A DNA stretch of 50,008 nt from Nocardia amamiensis NBRC 102102 (GCF_001612745.1 NZ_BDBA01000099.1:1-50008); one strand, 5' to 3'; positions 16,535 to 26,277 are shown, counted from the stretch's first letter. The notes: generated by a model not told the origin, from the sequence alone. Made by a program: numbers and translations.

Positions 16535-16553
16535 ATGGTCGACGCTGCCGAAA

Positions 16554-17060
16554 TCAGCGCTTCGAGTACTGCGGCGCCTTGCGCGCCTTCTTCAGGCCGT
16601 ACTTCTTGCGCTCGGTGGCGCGCGGGTCACGGGTCAGGAAGCCGGCCCGCTTCAGGGCGGGACGATCCTCCGGGGTGACCTCGATCAGCGCGCGGGCGAT
16701 GGCCAGCCGCAGGGCGCCTGCCTGGCCCGACGGGCCGCCGCCGACCAGGCGGGCGTGCACGTCGAACGACTCGGTGCGCTCGACGGTCACCAGCGGCGAC
16801 TTGACCAGCTGCTGGTGCACCTTGTTCGGGAAGTAATCCTCGATGGTGCGGCCGTTGAGCACGAAGTTGCCGCTACCGGGCAGCAGGCGGACGCGGACCA
16901 CGGCCTCCTTGCGGCGGCCGACGGTCTGCACCGGGCGGTCGATGACGACCGGCGAGTACGCCGGCGAGCTCTCGCTCTCCTCGTAGCCCGCGCCGTCCTC
17001 GACGGCTTCGGCGTCGAACTCCTCGGCGTAGTCCTCGTTGATTTCCTCGGGAGCGGTCAC
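16554..17060 (-). CDS. rpsI: 30S ribosomal protein S9
   Basis: 168 residues. The conserved C-terminal domain is present: TVGRRKEAVVRVRLLPGSG, then FNGRTIEDYFPN-type sequence (here VLNGRTIEDYFPNKVHQ), GGGPSGQAGALRLAIARAL and the basic tail KYGLKKARKAPQYSKR that reaches the ribosomal P site. The acidic N-terminal extension of about 40 residues is usual in actinobacteria. Its GTG start overlaps the rplM stop by 4 bases (GTGA), so translation is coupled. Confidence 0.97.
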   Translation of the reverse strand: MTAPEEINEDYAEEFDAEAVEDGAGYEESESSPAYSPVVIDRPVQTVGRRKEAVVRVRLLPGSGNFVLNGRTIEDYFPNKVHQQLVKSPLVTVERTESFDVHARLVGGGPSGQAGALRLAIARALIEVTPEDRPALKRAGFLTRDPRATERKKYGLKKARKAPQYSKR

Positions 17061-17500
17061 TGGGCCACCTGCTTGATCTCGAACGGAATGGGCTGCTGGG
17101 CGGCGTGCGGATGCGTCGGGCCCGCGTAGACCTTCAGCTTGCCCGCGATCGCGTTGCCGAGCTTGTTCTTCGGGATCATGCCCTTCACGGCCTTCTCGAC
17201 GAGCCGATCGGGCCGAGTCTCCAACACCTGACCGACGGTCCGCGACTTGAGGCCGCCCGGGTGCCCGGAGTGGTGGTGGATCAGCTTGTCCTGCCGCTTG
17301 TTGCCACTGATGGCAACCTTGTCGGCGTTGATGATGATGACGAAATCGCCACCATCGACGTGCGGAGCGTAGGTCGGCTTCGTCTTGCCACGCAGCAGAT
17401 TTGCTGCCTGAACGGCGAGACGGCCGAGCACTACGTCAGTGGCGTCGATGACGTACCACTTCCGGGTCACGTCACCCGCCTTCGGGCTGTACGTAGGCAC
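17057..17500 (-). CDS. rplM: 50S ribosomal protein L13
   Basis: 147 residues from GTG 17500 (start MPTYSPKAGDVTRKWYVIDA), with AGGGAAG upstream; the upstream in-frame extension is low-complexity and not L13. It contains the conserved VLGRLAVQAANLLRGK, ADKVAISGNKRQDKL, YHHSGHPGG-type motif (here IHHHSGHPGGLK) and KGMIPKNKLG. It heads the rplM-rpsI operon. Next to it on the same strand is the ESX-associated Hsp70-like gene that ends at 17678. The 177-base upstream gap holds a TATCGT box that may be its -10. Confidence 0.97.
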   Translation of the reverse strand: MPTYSPKAGDVTRKWYVIDATDVVLGRLAVQAANLLRGKTKPTYAPHVDGGDFVIIINADKVAISGNKRQDKLIHHHSGHPGGLKSRTVGQVLETRPDRLVEKAVKGMIPKNKLGNAIAGKLKVYAGPTHPHAAQQPIPFEIKQVAQ

Positions 17501-17677
17501 AGTGCTTCCCTGTCTGTCGTCGGTGTTGCCAGCCGAGCATGTGGTCGAGGTGTTCCCGGCGGCCGGTGGAGACCCGGGACCCGGCGGACGACCGGACGAT
17601 TCACCAGGAGGTCGACCGGGCGTTCCACACGCCAACGAGCCACGATACCAGCGGGGTAGCGCCGGAAAGAAATCGCG

Positions 17678-19414
17678 TCAGATCTCGATCGGCGGGCCGA
17701 GGTCGATGGCACCGGGCGGCCCCGGGACCAGGTAACGCAGGGTATCGATGCCCGGCCGCCCGCAGTCCGGGTCGCCGGCCTGGTCTTCGGAGAGGCGGCC
17801 CTTGGCGGTGGCGATGCCCGGCTTCGGCTGGTTGATCGCGTAGGGCGTCAGCGGGCACGCGATCGGCTCCGCCTCGCCCCGAGCCGCCGCCTCGTCGAGG
17901 GTGATCGCACCCGCCTCGAAGCCTGCCGAGCGCGCGGTCAGCTCGGCCTGATCCGTACCGGCCGGAAGCGCGACCACGGCCAGCGCCACCGCGCCGGCAA
18001 CGGTATTGGCCCCGAACAGATTGCCCTTCATCTTGTTCCAGACCTTGCCCTTGCGGCGCCGATCGTGGGCGTCATCGGACTCCGCGCCGGATTCCTGCCA
18101 CGAACCGTGGCCCGGTTGCTCCTGCGCGCCGTGGTACGGCTGCTGTTCGGATGCTCCTTGATACGGCGGCCGCGCCCCGAGCGGTGGCACCGGGCCACCG
18201 GGCGGCGGACCGGCGAACTCGCCCTGCGAACGTTCTGGCGCGCTGCCGCGCTGATCGTCCGGCGCGCTCGGTGGCCGAGTGAACCGGCTGCCGAGCTCGG
18301 CGAGGTTCGGCGGGAGACCGCGCGGCACCTCGTCGCGACCCATCCTGGTCGTCGTCTCGTCGTGCTGGGTGGGGTATCCCGGGCCGTATTGGACGCCGGG
18401 CACCGGCCGGGGCGGCGCAGGCTCCGAACCGCGCTGGCCAGGGTCCGGCTGCTGCTGCGGAGTCTCCGGTCGCGGCGCGTATTCGGCCTGCTGGCGAGGG
18501 TCCACCGGACGCTGCGGGACGGGCGCCGGTTCGGTGACAGGCCTGCCCGGCGGCTCCGGTTCGGCCGCCTCGGTGTCGCTCACCAGCAGATGTACCGCGC
18601 CGAGCACGAGCGCGTGCATGGGATGGTCGGCCACGTGCAAGCGGTGCCCGAGATGGTTCTGGAAGGCCAGGCGTAACGCGTCGTTGAAGCGCACGTTGCC
18701 CGATAGCAGGACCGTCGAGGTATCCGCGCCGATCGAGCGGGCGGCGGCCATCACCTCGATCACGACGTTGTCCGCGGACCGGGCATCGCGCATGGCTTCG
18801 GCGTCGACCGGGACCTCGACCGACTCGGTGGGCTGTTCGTCGTCGCCGTGCACCGCGACCACCAGCATGCTCCGGCCGTCGGAGTACACGCCGGTCGCGC
18901 CGATGCCATTCGGCCTGGACCGGTCCGGTGGATGTACCAGCCCGAGCGCGCGGATGTAACCCGACAGCGCCACGCTTTCGGGCAGCGGCTCGACGATGAC
19001 GTCGAGCTGCTCCACCATCGACGCGTAGATCTCCACCTTCTCGTCCGGCCAGCCGTCCGGGAAGGGCAGTGCCACCAGGTCCGGCTTGCCGCGCAGGTGC
19101 TTGCCGATCTCGGCGAGCGGGTTGTACATCCGCGCGCGGAACACCAGCTCGGCGGGCCACGTCGCGCCCGCCACCACGATCTGCGGATGCCCCAGGATGT
19201 CGCGCACGTCGGCGATCGCCATCCCGAGATCGGGCCGGTTGCGTTCCACACCGGCGGTGTGCAGCCGGCCCGACGCATCCGCAAGCAGATACGCCGGCGG
19301 CGTCCACACACCCTCCACCTGCACCGGGCGGATCGGAATGCCACCGCCGCCCGCCGCCACGGACACCACATCCCAGCCGAGATGCACTGCCCCTACTCGC
19401 ACCGTCACAGGCAT
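17678..19414 (-). CDS. Membrane-anchored actin/Hsp70-like protein of the ESX-4 neighbourhood
   Basis: 578 residues in four parts. Residues 1-290 look like a degenerate Hsp70/actin fold: RVGAVHLGWDVVSVA at the start, GVYSDGRSMLVVAVHGD, then SIGADTSTVLLSGNVRFNDALR and a closing DHPMHALVLGAVHLL, a pattern seen at the end of DnaK-like ATPase domains. Residues ~295-440 are a Pro/Gln-rich linker. A basic stretch and one membrane segment (about 466-486) follow, then a ~90-residue outer domain with two Cys. Similar three-part proteins accompany type VII systems. The phosphate loops are poorly conserved, so ATPase activity is doubtful. Confidence 0.6.
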   Translation of the reverse strand: MPVTVRVGAVHLGWDVVSVAAGGGGIPIRPVQVEGVWTPPAYLLADASGRLHTAGVERNRPDLGMAIADVRDILGHPQIVVAGATWPAELVFRARMYNPLAEIGKHLRGKPDLVALPFPDGWPDEKVEIYASMVEQLDVIVEPLPESVALSGYIRALGLVHPPDRSRPNGIGATGVYSDGRSMLVVAVHGDDEQPTESVEVPVDAEAMRDARSADNVVIEVMAAARSIGADTSTVLLSGNVRFNDALRLAFQNHLGHRLHVADHPMHALVLGAVHLLVSDTEAAEPEPPGRPVTEPAPVPQRPVDPRQQAEYAPRPETPQQQPDPGQRGSEPAPPRPVPGVQYGPGYPTQHDETTTRMGRDEVPRGLPPNLAELGSRFTRPPSAPDDQRGSAPERSQGEFAGPPPGGPVPPLGARPPYQGASEQQPYHGAQEQPGHGSWQESGAESDDAHDRRRKGKVWNKMKGNLFGANTVAGAVALAVVALPAGTDQAELTARSAGFEAGAITLDEAAARGEAEPIACPLTPYAINQPKPGIATAKGRLSEDQAGDPDCGRPGIDTLRYLVPGPPGAIDLGPPIEI

Positions 19415-19514
19415 CAGTCTGCCCGGTTCGTGGCCGAGATGCTCGCCGTTGCGGCTCGGCCCCGGTCGTCGCCGTTTTCCCGCGCTGCGCCGCGCGCTCG
19501 CCGTGTGGGACGCC

Positions 19515-22022
19515 TCACGCCGCCGACTTCTTCAGTCGCAACCGGCGCCACGTGACGATCGCGAGCACCAAGGTGATCAACAACAGCACGCCGATGTTCA
19601 GCGCCCAGATCTCCGGTTTGTGCTGCCAGAGTGTGTCGGGCTGTGCGTTGAGGAACAACTCGCGGATGTTCACCGTCGACGCGCCAGCGGCATAGCCCCA
19701 GCGGGCCGGGAACAACCAGGACACCTGCTCGAGCACCACCCGCCCGGTGACCGGGATCAGACCGCCCGCCATCACGAACTGGCACATGACGGCCACCACC
19801 AGCAGCGGCATCACCTGTTCGTTCGACCTGGCCAGCGACGAGAGCAGCAGACCGACGACCACGCAGCAGACCGCGGTCAGCGCGATGTCGATGTACAGCT
19901 CCGCGCTGCCGGATGCCAGCACCGCGCCCTCGCCGGGACGCTTCTTGCCCGCCAGCACGATGCCGACCAGCACGGCCGACTGCAGCAGCGCGGTGAAGCT
20001 GAACACGGCGATCTTCGCCATCAGGTACGCCGAGGGCAGCAGTCCCACCGCGCGTTCGCGATGGAAGATGGTCCGCTCGCCGACCAGGTCACGCACCGTG
20101 AGCGTGGAGCCCATGAAGCAGGCGCCGAGAATCAGCACCACCAGTAGCTGCTGGGTCTCGCCGCCGCCTTCGGGCACGAACGTGCCGTCGGGTAGCGCCT
20201 TCAAGGCGCCGCGCCGGAAACCGTTCTTGCCGGGCACCACCAGGGACAGCCCGCCGAGGATGAACGGCAGGATCACCAGGAAGGTCAGGTAGCCGCGATC
20301 AGCCAGAATGAGCCGGATCTGCCTGCGCGCCAGGGTCGAGAACTGCTTGCCACGGCTGGACTGCGGCGGACTGCCCGCGGGTCCGTACGGCTGCGGCGGC
20401 GGCGGAGGCGGCGGCGCGAACGCCTGCCGGGAGCGATAGGCCGCGAACGCCTGATCCGGATTGGCCGCGACGTTGGCGAAGATCTCCGCCCAGTCGCTGG
20501 TGCCCAGCGCCGCGCCGACACCGGCGGGGTTGCCGCAGTAGGCGGTCTTGCCGCCGGGCGCGAGCAGCAGCACCTGATCGCACATGTCCAGGTGCGCCAC
20601 CGAGTGGGTCACCACGATCACCACGCGACCGGCGTCGGCGAGCTCGCGCAGCATCACCATGACCTGCCGGTCCAGCGCCGGGTCCAGGCCCGAGGTCGGC
20701 TCGTCCAGGATCAGCAGCGACGGGCCGGTGAGCAATTCCAGCGCCACCGAGGCACGCTTGCGCTGACCACCGGAGAGCCGGTCGACCCTGGTATCGGCGT
20801 GCTCGGTGAGCGAAAGCTCTTGCAGCACCCCGTCGATCACCTTCTGCCGGTCTTCCTTGCTGTTGTCGCGCGGCAGCCGCAGCTCGGCCGCGAAACCGAG
20901 CGCCTGGCGCACGGTGAGCTGGCGGTGCAGCACGTCGTCCTGCGGCACCATGCCGATGCGGGAGCGCAGCGCCTCGTATTCGGCGTGCAGGTTGCGGCCC
21001 TCGAAGGTGACCACGCCGCCAGAGGGCCGGGTGGTGCCCGCGATCAGCCGCGACAGCGTCGATTTGCCCGCGCCGGAAGGGCCGATCAGCGCGGTGAGGG
21101 TCCCGCGGCTGGCCGACATGTTCACGTCGACGAGCAGTTGCTTGTTGCCCTCGACGGTGAATCCGACACCGTGCACCGCGAGGCCCTGTTCGGCGACCGG
21201 CTTCTGCCGGTGCACCAGCGCACCCTGCTGGACGACGAAGTCGACGTTGCCGATGGTGATGATGTCCCGCTCGCGCAGCACCGCCCGCTGCTGCCGGTGC
21301 CCGTTGACGAAGGTGCCGTTCGCCGAACCGAGGTCCTCGATGGTCAGTCCCTCGGCGGAGGCGACGAGGCGGGCGTGCTGGCGGGAGGCCAGCGGATCGT
21401 TGACGACGATCTGGTTGTCGGTGGTGCGGCCGATGGTCAGGCCGGTCGCGGGGATCCGGTCCGGGCGGGCGATCGGCGCCGTGGTGGCCCTGGCCCGGAC
21501 CGGCGGCATGTTCGACACGTCGGCCCTGGTCGTCATGTTGACGTTCACCGCGGGCGCAGGCGCGTCCTGTGGCGGCGGATAGTGCGGGCGCTGGAACTGT
21601 TGCGCGAGCGGCCGAACCTGCGGCGGCGGCCCCGGCTGCGGCGCCAGTTGCGGCTGCTGCGCTGATTGCGGCTGCGGCGGTCGCATCGAAGGCCGTTGCG
21701 GAGGTTGCGGGTTCGCGGGCAGCAGGTGTAGCAGCGGACCGCTGATCGCGTCACCGAGTCGCACCTGGGTGGGTCGATCGATCGACACCGGCTGGGTCAC
21801 CCTGCGCGCGTCGACGAACACGCCGTTGGTGCTCCTGTTGTCGGTCAACACCCAGGCACTGCCCTGCCAGGCGAGCGTTGCGTGCACGCGGGAGACGAGC
21901 GGGCTGTCGACGAACAGCGTCACTTCCGGCGCGCGGCCCATGGTGATCTGCTGGCTCGAATCGAATACTCGTTCGTTTCCATCATGGCGCACGGTGATGG
22001 TCTGCGCCCCCGGTGAAGACAT
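19515..22022 (-). CDS. FHA-FHA-ABC transporter (Rv1747-like, ABCG type)
   Basis: 835 residues. FHA1 (about 25-95) has GR 29-30, S44-R-V-H47 and TNG 65-67. FHA2 (about 193-262) has GR 198-199, S213-R-Q-H216 and NG 235-236. A Pro/Gln linker lies between. The ATPase has Walker A GPSGAGKS (314-321), signature LSGGQ (416-420) and Walker B LLILDE (436-441). A Pro-rich hinge and about six membrane segments (575-835) complete a half-transporter of ABCG topology. FHA domains bind phosphothreonine; in M. tuberculosis Rv1747 is a kinase substrate implicated in envelope lipid export. A kinase is encoded 7 kb away. Confidence 0.9.
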   Translation of the reverse strand: MSSPGAQTITVRHDGNERVFDSSQQITMGRAPEVTLFVDSPLVSRVHATLAWQGSAWVLTDNRSTNGVFVDARRVTQPVSIDRPTQVRLGDAISGPLLHLLPANPQPPQRPSMRPPQPQSAQQPQLAPQPGPPPQVRPLAQQFQRPHYPPPQDAPAPAVNVNMTTRADVSNMPPVRARATTAPIARPDRIPATGLTIGRTTDNQIVVNDPLASRQHARLVASAEGLTIEDLGSANGTFVNGHRQQRAVLRERDIITIGNVDFVVQQGALVHRQKPVAEQGLAVHGVGFTVEGNKQLLVDVNMSASRGTLTALIGPSGAGKSTLSRLIAGTTRPSGGVVTFEGRNLHAEYEALRSRIGMVPQDDVLHRQLTVRQALGFAAELRLPRDNSKEDRQKVIDGVLQELSLTEHADTRVDRLSGGQRKRASVALELLTGPSLLILDEPTSGLDPALDRQVMVMLRELADAGRVVIVVTHSVAHLDMCDQVLLLAPGGKTAYCGNPAGVGAALGTSDWAEIFANVAANPDQAFAAYRSRQAFAPPPPPPPQPYGPAGSPPQSSRGKQFSTLARRQIRLILADRGYLTFLVILPFILGGLSLVVPGKNGFRRGALKALPDGTFVPEGGGETQQLLVVLILGACFMGSTLTVRDLVGERTIFHRERAVGLLPSAYLMAKIAVFSFTALLQSAVLVGIVLAGKKRPGEGAVLASGSAELYIDIALTAVCCVVVGLLLSSLARSNEQVMPLLVVAVMCQFVMAGGLIPVTGRVVLEQVSWLFPARWGYAAGASTVNIRELFLNAQPDTLWQHKPEIWALNIGVLLLITLVLAIVTWRRLRLKKSAA

Positions 22023-22029
22023 GCAGCGG

Positions 22030-22035
22030 ATACTA
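22030..22035 (-). promoter_or_regulatory. -10 box (TAGTAT), possible leaderless start of the FHA-ABC gene
   Basis: On the minus strand TAGTAT lies 7 bases before the ATG at 22022, and no ribosome site is present. The spacing predicts a transcript beginning at the start codon. No clear -35 is seen. Confidence 0.35.
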
Positions 22036-22128
22036 TTCCATCACCCGGACATCGGCGGTGCCCCCGACGCGCCTCTACCCCGATCCGGCGACCGATGTGA
22101 ACGCGATTCCGGCCGACTAGGGGGAGCC

Positions 22129-23568
22129 ATGCCGACAGCCAAAGCGACCGCGCTCGTTACCGCGCTGCTCAGCGTTCTGGTGCTGGTCGGAGGCTGTACG
22201 CGATTCGTGGACGGCCACGCCGTCTCCATCTACGACGATCCGTTCAAGGTCGCCGGCCTGCCCACCACGAGCGGGCCGAGCGGACCGCGCTCCGGTGTCC
22301 CGGACAGCGCGCTCACCGCGACCAACGGCGACCGCGGCCCGGTGGACACCCTGGCGCTCAACGCCGTCGACGACATCCAGACCTACTGGCGGGCCGAGTT
22401 CGGCAAGGAATTCCAAGGCGAGTTCAAGCCGGTCGAGAAGCTGGTTTCCTGGAGCGCGAAGTCCGGGCGCTCGGAGGCGATCGAGTTCTGCAAGGAGAAC
22501 ACCTACCGTCTGGTGAACGCCGCCTACTGCCGGTTGGACAATTCCATCGGCTGGGATCGCTCCGTCCTGCTTCCCACCATGGAGGACACCTTCGGCAAGA
22601 TGGCCGTCGTGATGGTGCTCGCGCACGAGTACGGGCACGCGGTGCAGACCATGGCCAAGATCGTCGGGCCGAAGGACCCGGTGATCGTCAAAGAGCAGCA
22701 GGCCGATTGCTTCGCGGGCGCGTTCATGCGCCACGTCGCCGAAGGCAAGGCGAAGCACTTCACCATCAACACCTCCGACGGCCTCAATTCGGTGCTCGCC
22801 GCCACCGTGGCCATCCGCGACTCCAACCCCGACGACCCGGAGAGCGTGCACGGGTCCGCCTTCGAGCGGGTCACCGCGGTCCAGATCGGGTTCACCGACG
22901 GGCCGCGCGCCTGCAAGGGCATCGATATCGACGAAATCAACCAGCGCCGTGGCAACCTGCCGACGAGCTTCGAGGGCCAGGGGGGCGAGTACGAGATCAC
23001 CAAGGAAACGCTGGTCGAGCTGACCAAGGCGCTGGCCGCGATACTTCCGATTCCCGACGAACCCACCTATGCCTACAACGGCGCGAAGATCGACTGCCGG
23101 GGCGGCGTGCCGACCGAACCCGTGTCGTACTGCGCGGCGAAGAACACCATCGCCACCGACATCCCCCGACTGGCACAGCGCGGCACCGTGAACACCGATC
23201 CGGATGACCCGCTGCCGGTGAAGGTGACCGGCGACTACAACGGCTACGTGGTGTTCATCTCCCGGTACACACTGGCGGTACAGCACAACAACGATCAGCA
23301 ATTGGTCGGGCCCAAAGCCGGGCTGCGCGCGGCGTGCCTGGCCGGCGTGGTGACCGGGAAGCTGGCGGAATCCGGACGCCCGGTGAGCCAGGGCGACATC
23401 AAGCTCGCCGCAGGCGATTTGGACGAGGCCGTGTCCGGCTTGCTCACCGACGGGCTGGCCGCCAGTGACGCGGAGGGCAGAACCGTGCCGAGTGGATTCG
23501 CCCGGGTCGACGCTTTCCGCGCCGGCGTCCTCGGCGGAGAGAACACCTGCACGGCCCGCTACTCCTAG
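22129..23568 (+). CDS. Neutral zinc metallopeptidase lipoprotein
   Basis: 479 residues from ATG 22129, with AGGGGGAG just upstream. A lipoprotein signal (hydrophobic LVTALLSVLVLVGGC) puts the lipidated Cys at 23. HEYGH at 166-170, with KEQQADCFAG about 20 residues on, is the zinc site of the YpfJ-like neutral zinc metallopeptidases. The C-terminal half (about 270-479) is a helical domain with several Cys. It should act at the outer face of the membrane. It converges on the zinc-ribbon/FHA gene (7-base gap) and is divergent from the FHA-ABC exporter, so it could process exported envelope or ESX proteins; that is inference. Confidence 0.85.
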   Translation: MPTAKATALVTALLSVLVLVGGCTRFVDGHAVSIYDDPFKVAGLPTTSGPSGPRSGVPDSALTATNGDRGPVDTLALNAVDDIQTYWRAEFGKEFQGEFKPVEKLVSWSAKSGRSEAIEFCKENTYRLVNAAYCRLDNSIGWDRSVLLPTMEDTFGKMAVVMVLAHEYGHAVQTMAKIVGPKDPVIVKEQQADCFAGAFMRHVAEGKAKHFTINTSDGLNSVLAATVAIRDSNPDDPESVHGSAFERVTAVQIGFTDGPRACKGIDIDEINQRRGNLPTSFEGQGGEYEITKETLVELTKALAAILPIPDEPTYAYNGAKIDCRGGVPTEPVSYCAAKNTIATDIPRLAQRGTVNTDPDDPLPVKVTGDYNGYVVFISRYTLAVQHNNDQQLVGPKAGLRAACLAGVVTGKLAESGRPVSQGDIKLAAGDLDEAVSGLLTDGLAASDAEGRTVPSGFARVDAFRAGVLGGENTCTARYS

Positions 23569-23575
23569 CGTGCGA

Positions 23576-24979
23576 TCAGCGGCCGAAGGGTGGCGGCGCA
23601 ACGAGTTCGAAGCGCAGTACGCGGTTGCCGAGCATGATCTCGGCGCCGGGGACGAGCACCATGGACTGGTTCGGCGCAAGGCGCATCCAGTCCCGGTAGC
23701 CGGGCAGGCGGGTGCGGGTGCCGTTGGTCGAGCCCCGATCCACCACGGTGACATCCCAATTCACCAGGCGGATCTCGGCGTGCGCGCGTGACATGCCGCC
23801 GGAGGCGTCCTCGACGCGCAGCGGCACGAGGCCGCGCTCGGCCGCGGCGGAATGCTCCGGGTCGCGGCCGAGCACCGCGTCCGCGGCCAGCATGTAGGTC
23901 ATGCCGTCGTCGAGGATCAGCATGCCCAGCGGCGGGCGCACCACCTCGATCAGCGGCTGCGTCTGATCGACCGGCATCCCGCACACGGTGCAGAACGCGG
24001 CGCGCGGATCGGTGGGATGCGCACGCGCGCATTTGAATCCCATCACCTTGACGGTGAGCGCGGTGGCCCGCGCGGTCGACTCCAGACGACGCTGTAACTC
24101 CGGGTCCGGACGCGGTGCGGGGTTGGTGCCGCCCAATTGCGTCGGCGCCTGGTGCGGGTCGATCGGCACCTGCTCGGACTCACCGGTGTGCATCGCGATG
24201 GACGGCGCGGACCGGTCCACCGAATGCAGTGGTTCGGGGTGCTGCCGTTCGGATTCGGCGGGCGGCTCGTGTTCGATGCGCGCGGTCGGCAGCGGTGGCG
24301 CCTCCGGGCGGCGCTGCATGCTCTCCGGGCGGGATGCCCAGCCACTCGCCGGGACCCGGCCGCGGGCTCGGTCGGACCAGACGATCGCGCCACCCGCCTG
24401 CGCGACACCCTCGACCAGCCAGCCGATGCCCGGGTCCGGCCCCAGATCCGGGACGCGGCCCTTCGCATCGTCGACGAACAAGGCCACCGCCCGCGCGGGC
24501 ACGCTCGCGACCCGGTCCACGGTGAACGCGGCGTCGCTGCCGCGATACTGCTCGACCGAACCGTCATCGGCCAACACGGCGGTGATCGCGCCGTGCAGGA
24601 AGATCGCCACGCCGCCGTTCTCGGCGGTGGACAGGATGCCGAAGTCGATCGGTTCGCCGGGGCTGATCTGTTCGGCATGTTTCATGAGCCAGCGCGTGGC
24701 CTGCCGCGCCACCATGGCGCCCGGCCCGTCCGGCTCCCGATCGGTGGCCTCACGCACCAGTTCGGCCAGTGATTCGAGTGCGACGACGGCAGGCGAATCG
24801 TGGACCGGCCTGCCCGGCCTACGGTGCGCGACGACGATCACCGCGCCGGCAACCCTGGCCACGGCATGGCTGCCTGCGACGACCTCGACCTGCCGATCCA
24901 TCACCGGAATCGGCCTCCACCGGGGATGCAGTGCAGGGTCGTCGCCACACCGACAAGGGTATTGCAATACGGACACCAT
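23576..24979 (-). CDS. FHA-domain protein with zinc-ribbon motif
   Basis: 467 residues from ATG 24979, which has a strong GGAGG seven bases upstream; an ATG at 24901 has a poorer site. Residues 1-230 form an alpha/beta domain of unknown type (VARVAGAVIVVAHRRPGRPV, GGVAIFLHGAITAVLADDG). A Pro-rich linker follows. Cys317, His321, Cys330 and Cys333 (FCTVCG) form a zinc-ribbon-like knot. The C-terminal FHA domain has GRDP 371-374, S397-R-A-H400 and TNG 418-420. It is divergent from the first lipoprotein gene (69-base gap) and is a probable partner of the nearby kinase. Confidence 0.75.
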   Translation of the reverse strand: MVSVLQYPCRCGDDPALHPRWRPIPVMDRQVEVVAGSHAVARVAGAVIVVAHRRPGRPVHDSPAVVALESLAELVREATDREPDGPGAMVARQATRWLMKHAEQISPGEPIDFGILSTAENGGVAIFLHGAITAVLADDGSVEQYRGSDAAFTVDRVASVPARAVALFVDDAKGRVPDLGPDPGIGWLVEGVAQAGGAIVWSDRARGRVPASGWASRPESMQRRPEAPPLPTARIEHEPPAESERQHPEPLHSVDRSAPSIAMHTGESEQVPIDPHQAPTQLGGTNPAPRPDPELQRRLESTARATALTVKVMGFKCARAHPTDPRAAFCTVCGMPVDQTQPLIEVVRPPLGMLILDDGMTYMLAADAVLGRDPEHSAAAERGLVPLRVEDASGGMSRAHAEIRLVNWDVTVVDRGSTNGTRTRLPGYRDWMRLAPNQSMVLVPGAEIMLGNRVLRFELVAPPPFGR

Positions 24980-25048
24980 CGGTCCCCCTCCCCGGCGTCC
25001 GTCGGGTAACTTCAGTGACAGCAAACGGGAGGAACGAGGGGCCCTGAG

Positions 25049-26254
25049 ATGGTTCGGACGCAACGCATCGCGCTCACCGCGTCATGTCTCGCATTGGCAG
25101 GATTGCTGACCGGCTGCGCAGGCGTGCAGGGGACGCCAACCGCAGGGGAGATCGACGTGCGGATGCTGGAAGTCGGCACCTATCCCGTCGACCGGCACGA
25201 GTACAACCAGGACTCGGGCGGCAAGGGCGCGCTGCTGGAGGGCATGCGGATGTCCGACGCGGTGGTCCCGACCGTGCGCATCGATCCGTCCCTGAAGGTC
25301 GGGCGCGGCAGCACCGTCGTCGCGGACGCCGAGCAGGCGCTCGACTTCGTGGCCAAGGTGTCCAAGCCGGTCTTCGACACGCGCAAGCTGGTCGTCGGGT
25401 ACGCCGTCAGCGGCGCCGACCGGCCCGATCCGGCGGGGCAGTCCAACCCGGGCGCCGACGCCACGGCGGTCACCAACGTCGTGTTCCGCTTCCCCGACGA
25501 GGCCGCCGCGAAGCTCGCCGCCCGCGAACTCGAGGACGTCGACATCGCCGTGTCACCGGACAACCGCAAACTGCCGTCCAGCAAATTTCCCGACGCATAC
25601 ATCCACTGGCGTCCAGGCGTTCCCACCGTCGGCACCTTCATGGCCCACAAGGAATTCGTCATCTCCTTGTTCATCCAGCGGCCGACGGCCGACGGCGACG
25701 ACCTGACGAAGTGGGTCGACAAGACCCTCGCCGCCCAGGTCCCGCAGCTGGACAAGTTCACCGCGACCCCGGTCGCCCGGCTCGACACCCTGAAAGTCGA
25801 CCCCGACGACCTGCTCGCTCGTGTCGCCGTCGCCGACCGCGCCAACCGCGTCCCCGACCCGGCGACCTTCGCCGTGTACGGCGGCTACCACACCGTGCAC
25901 CGCGCCGACGACGAGGCGACGCACCTGCGCCTGATCGAGGAGGCGGGCGTGGACCGCACCGCTGTCGCCGACGACAGCTACGTCGCCCGCACCCATGACG
26001 CGGACGCTGCCCAGAAGCTGGTCACCGGCCTGCTGGAAAGCGAAGGCGGGCACTACGACACCCTCGGCGCGCCCAGGGACATCCCCGGCGCCAAGTGTCT
26101 TCAGCTCAACAGCAAGGGCGACACGGAAAAGGAGTACAAGTACCGCTGTTACGTCGCCTACAAACGTTACGTCGGGGTTGTCACCAGTGATAAGGAACCG
26201 GACGTCCGACAGAAGGTAGCCGCGGAGTACGCGCTGCTGGCGAACAGTTTCTGA
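25049..26254 (+). CDS. Lipoprotein paralogue 1 of a tandem triplet
   Basis: 401 residues. Lipobox LLTGC with Cys23. The mature protein opens with GEIDVRMLEVGTYPVD, has a central IHWRPGVPTVGTFMAHKEFVISL and ends CYVAYKRYVGVVTSDKEPDVRQK followed by YALLANSF. These three blocks recur in the next two genes, so all three come from one ancestor. The C-terminal domain has two Cys about 14 residues apart that may form a disulfide. It is an actinobacterial lipoprotein of unknown function, anchored outside the membrane. Confidence 0.8.
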   Translation: MVRTQRIALTASCLALAGLLTGCAGVQGTPTAGEIDVRMLEVGTYPVDRHEYNQDSGGKGALLEGMRMSDAVVPTVRIDPSLKVGRGSTVVADAEQALDFVAKVSKPVFDTRKLVVGYAVSGADRPDPAGQSNPGADATAVTNVVFRFPDEAAAKLAARELEDVDIAVSPDNRKLPSSKFPDAYIHWRPGVPTVGTFMAHKEFVISLFIQRPTADGDDLTKWVDKTLAAQVPQLDKFTATPVARLDTLKVDPDDLLARVAVADRANRVPDPATFAVYGGYHTVHRADDEATHLRLIEEAGVDRTAVADDSYVARTHDADAAQKLVTGLLESEGGHYDTLGAPRDIPGAKCLQLNSKGDTEKEYKYRCYVAYKRYVGVVTSDKEPDVRQKVAAEYALLANSF

Positions 26255-26277
26255 CACACGGTGGCGCCGGTCGGCAC

